8,042 nt of DNA, from positions 1 through 8,042 of the forward strand of contig JAISBR010000092.1 in the NCBI GenBank assembly GCA_031266095.1, given 5' to 3'. Below the pieces are notes generated by a model, which saw only the letters and a program-made list of their open reading frames with translations, ran no database searches and had not been told where the DNA came from. This stretch comes from Treponema sp. GTDB lineage: Bacteria; Spirochaetota; Spirochaetia; Treponematales; Breznakiellaceae. Positions 1-4,552 of the stretch are shown here, one piece after another. Position 1 is the first letter of the stretch. Every line of letters starts with the position of its first letter. Made by a program: the position numbers and the translations under genes.

Positions 1-348
1 ATTATCGAAAGCGTGTTTGTCTCCGCCGGGTACAGTTGGCTTTTTTCCTACGACCGTACCGAAGCGGAGGAGTTCCACCCCCAGCCCGCCCACACGGCCA
101 AGATGAAACTGGGATGGGACCACAAAAAAACCGGGATCAACACCTATCTCCAGGGCCGCTTCTTTTCGCCCCTTGAACCGGATGACGATTCCTATGACCC
201 CCGGTTTATTCTGGATTTTTACGCCGCCTTTACCTTTGCGAAACATTTTACGGTTCATGTTTCGGTGGATAACATCACCGGGCTTATTGATCCCCTGGGC
301 CCCACGGTGGGCCAGACATTTACGGTAGGTTTCAAATATTTTTTGTAG
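1..348 (+). CDS. TonB-dependent outer-membrane receptor, C-terminal fragment
   Basis: Open from the left edge in frame 1, so only about the last 115 residues are present; the start lies outside the window. The visible part alternates short beta-strand-like stretches with polar turns (for example GYSWLFSY, INTYLQGRFFSP, FTVHVSVDNITG) and ends VGQTFTVGFKYFL. That matches the last strands of TonB-dependent receptor barrels, where a phrase of the type 'DNItg...GPt.G.tftvGfkY.f' closes the protein with an aromatic residue near the C-terminus. Such receptors import haem, iron chelates or other large ligands across the outer membrane using TonB energy. The HmuY-like gene that follows 70 bases later suggests haem as the substrate, which is inference. 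The plug domain and TonB box cannot be seen, so another barrel class is possible. Confidence 0.7.
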   Translation: MIESVFVSAGYSWLFSYDRTEAEEFHPQPAHTAKMKLGWDHKKTGINTYLQGRFFSPLEPDDDSYDPRFILDFYAAFTFAKHFTVHVSVDNITGLIDPLGPTVGQTFTVGFKYFL

Positions 349-398
349 GGCCGTTGGCCTTATACGGAAATTATATAAGTACGGACATAAGCCCGTAC
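346..398 (+). other. Two small hairpins between receptor and HmuY-like gene
   Basis: A 7-bp stem (346-352 with 356-362, loop GTT, including one G-U pair) starts at the receptor stop codon. A second stem, GTACGG (379-384) with CCGTAC (393-398) and an 8-nt loop, lies just upstream of the next gene's ribosome binding site and is followed by A residues, not T. Neither looks like an intrinsic terminator, so the two genes may be cotranscribed. mRNA stabilisation or processing is a possible role, but this is inference. Confidence 0.4.
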
Positions 399-418
399 AA
401 AAAACAAGGAGTTTCAAA

Positions 419-1132
419 ATGAAACACATGAGAATTTTTCTGATTTTTGCGGTTCTGCTCTGCGCCGCCCTGTTCTTCACGGGATGCCCCACCGACCCGG
501 AAGATGAAGAGCCAAATTACGGCGGGGAGGCAGAAATACTTAATATTGTGGTTGCCGCCACTGATGGGGTGGTCTATTATTCACTTTCCACCGGGGAACA
601 GGTGGCGGGAACCGATAGTTGGGATATTGCCTTTAGGAGATCCCGGTTGATATTTACCAACAGCGGCGCTACCGCGGCATATCCTGATGTTACGTCAACA
701 GGCAGCGGCGGAGTTTGGCATGTTACCAAAACAAACCTTGCCGATGTTACCGTGGACGATGCCGTTAAAGACGATCCGCTTTACGGCCCCTACAACCAGG
801 ATGTCGTCCGGTATATCCTGGCCGGCGGAATGGGCGGCAGCCCAGCTACTGCCGCGCCGAGCCGCATCAATGTTATGACCTTTGTCGGATACTCAAATGA
901 AGCCGATAATGACGGTTTATCGGCGGATAAACCCTTTTCAAATACCTATCAGTATAACAAAAAACAGTTTTACAACAGCGAAGGGATGCCTCCCGTAATG
1001 TCGGTGAGCAATCAGATTTATATCATCAAACACGGCGACGGCAGCAAGTATTCAAAGATACTGATAAACGCCTACGAGAGCAGCACGGCTAACGGTACGG
1101 ACACGTATCAGATCATATACCAGAATTTCTAA
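419..1132 (+). CDS. HmuY-like haem-binding lipoprotein
   Basis: 237 aa. ATG at 419 is preceded by AAGGAG (406-411) at 7-nt spacing. The N-terminus is a lipoprotein signal peptide: basic start, hydrophobic stretch to about residue 20, then lipobox F-T-G-C with Cys23 as the lipidated residue. The mature protein begins CPTDPEDEEP, an acidic tether. The body fits the HmuY family: a strand with 'VVYYSLSTGEQV', the family hallmark WDIAF at residues 68-72, 'FTNSG' at 79-83, and a C-terminal strand pair around 'YIIKHGDGSKYSKILI' and the final 'YQIIYQNF'. HmuY proteins sit on the outer-membrane surface, bind haem and pass it to a TonB-dependent receptor, and such a receptor ends 70 bases upstream. The ligand residues of Porphyromonas HmuY (two His) cannot be placed with confidence, so haem as the exact ligand is inferred from family and neighbour. 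Confidence 0.78.
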   Translation: MKHMRIFLIFAVLLCAALFFTGCPTDPEDEEPNYGGEAEILNIVVAATDGVVYYSLSTGEQVAGTDSWDIAFRRSRLIFTNSGATAAYPDVTSTGSGGVWHVTKTNLADVTVDDAVKDDPLYGPYNQDVVRYILAGGMGGSPATAAPSRINVMTFVGYSNEADNDGLSADKPFSNTYQYNKKQFYNSEGMPPVMSVSNQIYIIKHGDGSKYSKILINAYESSTANGTDTYQIIYQNF

Positions 1133-1166
1133 GCGACTATAACCGGGCTTCTCCCAAAACAATAGA

Positions 1167-1211
1167 GTTGTCCGGAAACTTCAAGCCGAAGGTTTGCGGT
1201 TTCCGGGCAGC
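1167..1211 (+). other. 13-bp stem-loop in the HmuY-FMN lipoprotein spacer
   Basis: GTTGTCCGGAAAC (1167-1179) pairs with GTTTCCGGGCAGC (1199-1211), 13 bp including two G-U pairs, with a 19-nt loop that can form a small inner stem. No T-run follows, so it is not a typical intrinsic terminator. Its arms resemble those of the terminators at 4439-4479 and 7992-8030 (see findings). It may set different mRNA levels for the two flanking genes, which is inference. Confidence 0.5.
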
Positions 1212-1243
1212 CCTGTTATACCGCGAATACAAGGAGGTATTCT

Positions 1244-1705
1244 GTGAAAAAATCAGCGGGGGCAGGCATATTGTTCTGTATGCTGCTTTTATTTTTGGAG
1301 GCGTGTGATAACGCAACAAATACGCCGGAAGAACCATATACACTTCATTTTAGTCCGGGAACTTATACGGACAGCGCGATAGGATTCAATTCACAGAATC
1401 CTATAACAGTGAGGGTAACATTTTCGGAAGACGCTATTGAAAGTATAGAAATAGTCTCACATGGAGAAAGCGTGGACCACGAAGATTTCGGGGATAAAAT
1501 TCAGGCTACGCTTGACCTCATTCCTCCGGCAATCATCGAGAAACAAACGCTGGCCCTCGACGCGGTTTCCGGGGCCACCGCCAGTTTTTCCAGAAGGGGC
1601 ATTCTCAAAGCCGTGGAGGACTGCGTCAAACAGGCCGGGGGCGATGAGGCGGTGGCAAAGCTCAAAGAAGGCGGACTAAAGTCTGTTTTCTTTTCTTATT
1701 TTTAA
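1244..1705 (+). CDS. Small lipoprotein with covalent FMN-binding domain
   Basis: 153 aa, GTG start at 1244 supported by AAGGAGGT (1231-1238) with 5-nt spacing. A lipoprotein signal peptide runs to Cys21 (lipobox L-E-A-C). The rest is a single FMN-binding domain: 'PGTYTDSAIGF' near residue 38 and 'ITVRVTFSEDAIESIEIVSH' (54-73) are typical first strands. DAVSGAT at residues 106-112 fits the D-x-x-(S/T)-G-A-T flavinylation motif, in which the final Thr (Thr112) receives FMN from the transferase ApbE through a phosphoester bond. The helix after it ('GILKAVEDCVKQAGG') also fits the family. Known members are one-electron carriers outside the cytoplasmic membrane. No ApbE gene is in the window. The spacer to the HmuY-like gene is 111 bases with a hairpin, so cotranscription is likely but not shown. 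A link to haem or ferric iron reduction is inference. Confidence 0.8.
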   Translation: MKKSAGAGILFCMLLLFLEACDNATNTPEEPYTLHFSPGTYTDSAIGFNSQNPITVRVTFSEDAIESIEIVSHGESVDHEDFGDKIQATLDLIPPAIIEKQTLALDAVSGATASFSRRGILKAVEDCVKQAGGDEAVAKLKEGGLKSVFFSYF

Positions 1706-1749
1706 AATTTCTGGTTCGTGTTATCGAACAAAGCCCCCATAAGAAATTT

Positions 1750-1832
1750 ACCACAAAGGCGCGGAAAGCGAATGAGGAAAAAAACGTCTCATGGGCGTCT
1801 AAAAGCTTCTTCGCCTTTGGCGCCTTTGCGGT
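1750..1832. repeat. Long imperfect inverted repeat with tandem 9-mers
   Basis: The left arm 1750-1772 (ACCACAAAGGCGC...) pairs with the right arm 1810-1832 (...GGCGCCTTTGCGGT) over about 20 base pairs, with a few mismatches and bulges around a roughly 37-nt loop. The right arm contains two head-to-tail copies of a 9-mer, CGCCTTTGG (1812-1820) and CGCCTTTGC (1821-1829). TTTTT (1832-1836) follows, so in the + direction the structure could terminate transcription of the FMN lipoprotein gene. It lies between two convergent genes. The arms look like a dispersed intergenic repeat, but no second copy lies in this window. Confidence 0.55.
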
Positions 1833-1833
1833 T

Positions 1834-1962
1834 TTTCTATATTATAGCCCTTTCGGAGCGGCGGATTTTGAAACCGCAATCAAAGGCCGCCCCGGCCCGG
1901 TTCCAGGTCAAGCGCCCTAGATTTTTACCTTTTAATCCCTGAAAAGTCAAAATAACCACGGC
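1834..1962. other. Intergenic stretch without a supported gene
   Basis: Part of the 257-base gap (1706-1962) between two convergent genes. Apart from the inverted repeat at its left side it holds only short GC-rich complementary runs (for example GCGG at 1861 with CCGC at 1874). No clear terminator for the - strand gene was found. An open frame crosses 1718-1942 but has no ribosome binding site and a basic, low-complexity translation, so it was not called. Confidence 0.4.
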
Positions 1963-2301
1963 TCATTCGAACAGGGCGTAGTAGAGAGCTTCAAGCAAAG
2001 GATCGGTTGTGGTTACAGGTACAAAAGCAGCGTCTCCGGAAACGTAGTAAAAGAACGTTATTCTTTTCTGCGGTATGACATCACTGCCTTGGGCATAGGG
2101 ATCCTCAGAGTGCAGATAATATGTGTTATTCCGATTCGATGTATTCATACAACAAATGTAGCTAGACGGCCCCAGTCCCATTCCATTCACGAAACTAATA
2201 TCCACATCCACCGGAAAGGCGCCCCGTAATACGTACATTTTCCTGCTGTCGGTAGTGAGTACAATTTCCCCGGTCGAGGGAATGTCAATTACTTGATTCA
2301 T
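1963..2301 (-). CDS. Unrecognised small protein, 112 aa
   Basis: Reads leftwards. The frame is open back to a TTG at 2316, but ATG at 2301 is chosen because the Shine-Dalgarno AAGGAG lies 6 bases before it and inside that longer frame. A near-consensus promoter (2355-2383) sits about 50 bases upstream, which makes this a convincing gene despite its size. The protein starts MNQVIDIPSTGEIVLTTDS and has no signal peptide or membrane segment, so it is probably cytoplasmic. It looks mostly beta (alternating hydrophobic pattern in 'RKMYVLRGAFPVDVDISFV'), is rich in Tyr, Phe and Thr, has a Cys-Cys pair in 'SYICCMN', and ends in a short helical tail 'DPLLEALYYALFE'. I do not recognise a family. It is the only gene here reading against the others, divergent from the CE15 lipoprotein gene, and could share control with it. 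Horizontal or phage origin is possible but not shown. Confidence 0.65.
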   Translation of the reverse strand: MNQVIDIPSTGEIVLTTDSRKMYVLRGAFPVDVDISFVNGMGLGPSSYICCMNTSNRNNTYYLHSEDPYAQGSDVIPQKRITFFYYVSGDAAFVPVTTTDPLLEALYYALFE

Positions 2302-2354
2302 TTGGGTCTCCTTCAAATCGTGGTATTATGGAACATAGATCCATACATTTTGAT

Positions 2355-2383
2355 ATTATATGTCATATATCATACAAGTGCAA
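2355..2383 (-). promoter_or_regulatory. Sigma70-type promoter of the 112-aa gene
   Basis: Read on the - strand: -35 TTGCAC (2383-2378), 17-base spacer, -10 TATAAT (2360-2355). The -10 is perfect, the -35 matches 5 of 6 consensus positions, and the spacing is optimal. The expected transcript start is near 2348, giving a leader of about 47 bases before ATG 2301. Confidence 0.75.
2357..2369. promoter_or_regulatory. 13-bp palindrome over the -10 box (operator candidate)
   Basis: TATATGTCATATA is a perfect 6+1+6 palindrome that overlaps the -10 hexamer of the - strand promoter. A repressor bound here would block RNA polymerase. AT-rich palindromes arise easily by chance, so this is a candidate only. 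Confidence 0.4.
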
Positions 2384-2393
2384 GAAAAAAAGA

Positions 2394-2403
2394 CAAATAT
2401 TTG
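2394..2403. promoter_or_regulatory. 10-bp palindrome between divergent -35 boxes
   Basis: CAAATATTTG is a perfect palindrome in the 40 bases separating the - strand -35 (2378-2383) and the + strand -35 (2424-2429). The position suits a regulator acting on both promoters, but the AT-rich setting makes chance occurrence plausible. Confidence 0.25.
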
Positions 2404-2423
2404 AAAAAAAATTGCAAATTTAC

Positions 2424-2452
2424 TTGAAATAAAAATAAATGTGGTATATTAT
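2424..2452 (+). promoter_or_regulatory. Sigma70-type promoter of the CE15 lipoprotein gene
   Basis: -35 TTGAAA (2424-2429), 17-base spacer, -10 TATTAT (2447-2452), in AT-rich DNA. The predicted start near 2459 gives a leader of about 50 bases containing a hairpin. Confidence 0.65.
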
Positions 2453-2465
2453 TAGTTATGATATA

Positions 2466-2483
2466 ACTCCCAGGTTTGGGAGT
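2466..2483 (+). promoter_or_regulatory. Leader hairpin upstream of the CE15 gene
   Basis: ACTCCCA (2466-2472) and TGGGAGT (2477-2483) form a perfect 7-bp stem with a GGTT tetraloop, close to the predicted 5' end of the transcript and 11 bases before the Shine-Dalgarno AGGAGG (2495-2500). It could protect the mRNA 5' end. Its GGGAG lies only one base before an in-frame ATG at 2484, so that ATG is a poor start compared with 2511. Confidence 0.45.
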
Positions 2484-2510
2484 ATGAAAATTATAGGAGG
2501 CACGACAATA

Positions 2511-4385
2511 ATGAAAACGAAATTGAAAACCCTGATCCCGACCGGGGGGGGGGGGGGGGGGGTAGCCCTTGTAATCCTCTTAAGTCTTTGTATCCTGGCT
2601 GGATGTCCCACAGAAGGGGACGGAGGATCACCCGGCGTTGAAATAGGCGGGGACCTGTATAACCTGCTCCCCGAGCCTGAAACCTTTATCACGGCGCAAA
2701 AGAATATCCCCAACATTTTTAAATCCTATCGTAGCAGCAGCGCAAATGTAAACGCGGGAAACTGGGACCTGCGCCGGGAAGAGATGCTTCAGATTGCCCA
2801 GCACTATCTGCTGGGGTATATGCCCTCCACCGAAGGCATTACCACGACCTTCAACGTTGTGGGCGAAAATTTGGCGTATACCATAAGCAACGGAACGGCG
2901 TCCCATAGTTTTAATGTGGCATTTTACCTTCCCACCGGAACTCCCCCGGCGGACGGGTGGCCTGCGGTGCTTTTTTTTAGCGCACCGACGGGGACGACTC
3001 GTTCTATTTATTTAGACGCGGGGATTGCGGTTTTAGGCGTTCCCGCGGGTCAATTTGACAGCGGGGATAACGAAAACGGAGTTATGTACGGCGGGAACAA
3101 TTCCGAGCCGCCGGGGAACTGCGGCGGCGCCGTTCAGGCCCTGTTCGGATATGCCGCTGAGGGTCAATATGGCTGGAGTTCCCGGCTGGGTCATGACGGG
3201 GATAGAACAAATACCAATCCCGCCAATTTCCGGGATGTGGCCAGCCGGGGTAATCCCGACGCCCCGGGCGTTTTAATTAACTGGGCCTGGGGTTTCAGCC
3301 GGGTTGTTGACGCCCTTGAGGCTGAGGCGGCCAAACCTCTTGCCGACAGGCGGATACGGATAAATCCAACACAGCTTGCTGTGAACGGCCTATCGCGCAA
3401 CGGCAAGGGCGCTCTGATGGTCGGCGCCTTTGATTCCCGCATCGCGGTTACCAATCCGGTATCTTCCGGTTCAGGCGGCGTCCTTCTTGAACGCTGGGTG
3501 GCCACCGCCGCTACCGAACAGCAGATTCTGAGCAATGCGGTAGTCCAGCCCACCCTCAATATGGCGTATTATTATCTTAAGTCCGGTCTTTCTGAGGTTC
3601 GGGGAACTACCTGGATGTACACGGTTCTCCCCCAGGATGCCCTGGTGAATCCTGTGGGCGATCCCTCCGGCGGCCCTGCGGCTGATAAGACATATTATCT
3701 TGTTGCGCTAAACCATACTGCGGAGCTGCCGGGCGGATGGAAGGACGGCCCCAATATCAAGGCCGGATACGAAGTGGTTAATTTTGGCGCCAACACCGAT
3801 GCGATAGACGGTATACACCAGGGTACGCAAACTCTTGTTGACTGCCGCTGGGGTTATCCGGCATGGTTTAATACCCGGTTCTGGGGCTGGCCCAATCTGC
3901 ATGCCAATACCAATATCGCCTACCGGCCAAACCGGGGCGACAATGCGGGGTATCTGGACAATATGCCCTTTGATATGCACTTTATCACCTCCGCCGTGGC
4001 CCCCCGGGGCCTCCTCTACCATGACGGTATTCACAGCAATAACACCAATCCTGAAGCCGAATATCAGAGCTACCTGGTTACCCGGGAAGCTTACCGGATG
4101 CTGAGTGTGGAAAAGAACATCGGTATCAGGATTTACAACATTGGTCACGGCAATCCGGCCAGGGAACACCAGGAATTGGCGCATTTCCTGAAAGCCTACA
4201 TTGCGGGAAATGATCCCGGTGAATTCTACCGGCAGAATTACTTCCCACTCAACGATCCCCGGACCAAGTGGAACTATGCCTACATGGATTGGGCGGCTCC
4301 CGGTTATGAGTCCCTCAAGACTCAGGTTGAAAAAGGCTATGCCTGGGTGGACGACAAAGCGCCCCAAGACATGGCGCAGCCGTAA
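2511..4385 (+). CDS. Glucuronoyl esterase-like (CE15) lipoprotein with poly-G signal peptide
   Basis: 624 aa from ATG 2511 (AGGAGG at 2495-2500, 10-nt spacing); upstream in-frame starts lack a ribosome binding site. The lipoprotein signal peptide ends L-A-G-C with Cys32. Its hydrophobic part is preceded by six Gly encoded by a 19-G run (2544-2562), likely phase variable. CE15 features: 'NWDLRREEM...YLLGYMP' at 84-105, nucleophile motif GLSRNGKGA at 293-301 with Ser295, 'SGSGG' at 319-323, 'WFNTRF' at 452-457, 'APRGLLYHDG' at 497-506, and 'GHG' with probable catalytic His546. CE15 enzymes cut the ester between 4-O-methylglucuronate on xylan and lignin alcohols. The acid residue, Glu just before SGxGG in fungal enzymes, is Ser318 here; Asp505 is a possible substitute. 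The protein is longer than usual, with an apparent insert between 323 and 450. Substrate is inferred from family. It has its own promoter and terminator. Confidence 0.82.
   Translation: MKTKLKTLIPTGGGGGGVALVILLSLCILAGCPTEGDGGSPGVEIGGDLYNLLPEPETFITAQKNIPNIFKSYRSSSANVNAGNWDLRREEMLQIAQHYLLGYMPSTEGITTTFNVVGENLAYTISNGTASHSFNVAFYLPTGTPPADGWPAVLFFSAPTGTTRSIYLDAGIAVLGVPAGQFDSGDNENGVMYGGNNSEPPGNCGGAVQALFGYAAEGQYGWSSRLGHDGDRTNTNPANFRDVASRGNPDAPGVLINWAWGFSRVVDALEAEAAKPLADRRIRINPTQLAVNGLSRNGKGALMVGAFDSRIAVTNPVSSGSGGVLLERWVATAATEQQILSNAVVQPTLNMAYYYLKSGLSEVRGTTWMYTVLPQDALVNPVGDPSGGPAADKTYYLVALNHTAELPGGWKDGPNIKAGYEVVNFGANTDAIDGIHQGTQTLVDCRWGYPAWFNTRFWGWPNLHANTNIAYRPNRGDNAGYLDNMPFDMHFITSAVAPRGLLYHDGIHSNNTNPEAEYQSYLVTREAYRMLSVEKNIGIRIYNIGHGNPAREHQELAHFLKAYIAGNDPGEFYRQNYFPLNDPRTKWNYAYMDWAAPGYESLKTQVEKGYAWVDDKAPQDMAQP
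2544..2562 (+). repeat. Uninterrupted 19-G tract (slippage-prone)
   Basis: Nineteen consecutive G residues inside the signal-peptide coding part of the CE15 gene. Eighteen make six Gly codons and the last begins GTA (Val18). With 18 G the next codon is TAG (2563-2565); with 20 G the frame ends at TGA (2639-2641). Only 16, 19, 22 and so on keep the gene ON. Tracts like this vary by slipped-strand mispairing in other bacteria. Confidence 0.9.
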
Positions 4386-4391
4386 GAGGGC

Positions 4392-4430
4392 GAAACCTCC
4401 TGAAACCCAAGCGGTGTTTCCGGGGGTTTT
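4392..4430 (+). terminator. First of two tandem hairpins after the CE15 gene
   Basis: GAAACCTCCTGAAAC (4392-4406) pairs with GTTTCCGGGGGTTTT (4416-4430): a stem of about 15 pairs with one mismatch and two G-U pairs, 9-nt loop, only four T at the 3' edge. It starts seven bases after the stop codon. It may be a weak terminator or protect the mRNA 3' end. Confidence 0.5.
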
Positions 4431-4438
4431 CTCACATG

Positions 4439-4479
4439 AAAAAGGCTGTTCAGAAATTTTTTCCGGACAGCCTTTTTTT
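4439..4479 (+). terminator. Strong intrinsic terminator after the CE15 gene
   Basis: AAAAAGGCTGTTC (4439-4451) pairs with GGACAGCCTTTTT (4465-4477), 13 bp including one G-U pair, 13-nt loop, T-run 4473-4479. The matching A and T runs on both sides make it potentially bidirectional, but only + strand genes flank it here. Confidence 0.85.
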
Positions 4480-4491
4480 AATCCGGGCCAG

Positions 4492-4514
4492 TTTCAAAAT
4501 CTGATATTTTGAAA
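4492..4514 (+). promoter_or_regulatory. Perfect 9-bp inverted repeat upstream of the barrel gene
   Basis: TTTCAAAAT (4492-4500) and ATTTTGAAA (4506-4514) are exact inverted copies around CTGAT, 38 bases before the GTG start. It could be an operator or a leader hairpin. No convincing -35/-10 pair was found in the short 73-base gap between the terminator and the start codon. Confidence 0.4.
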
Positions 4515-4552
4515 TCGCTTCATCCTTAATACAACGGAAATCAGGAGGGAAT

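Noticed and set aside
1750..1832. CRISPR or satellite array from the CGCCTTTG repeats
   Set aside because: Only two adjacent 9-base units plus a mirror arm; no regular spacers.
1718..1942. Open frame of 74 codons on the + strand after the FMN lipoprotein gene
   Set aside because: No ribosome binding site, GTG start in repeat-rich noncoding DNA, and it runs through the inverted repeat; the very basic translation looks random.
2439..2510. N-terminal extension of the CE15 protein to position 2439 or ATG 2484
   Set aside because: The extension would overlap the predicted -10 box (2439) or has a Shine-Dalgarno only one base away (2484), and would put a polar segment before a normal lipoprotein leader. 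ATG 2511 has AGGAGG at 10 nt.
2544..2562. Assembly gap filler or pure sequencing artefact
   Set aside because: The 19-G length keeps a long, well-supported lipoprotein in frame exactly, which a random artefact would do only one time in three. An error of a multiple of three bases cannot be excluded, so the exact length should be checked in reads.
3708..4367. 219-codon open frame on the - strand inside the CE15 gene
   Set aside because: It lies wholly within a gene with clear CE15 motifs, so it is a shadow of the codon bias; no independent start signals were seen.
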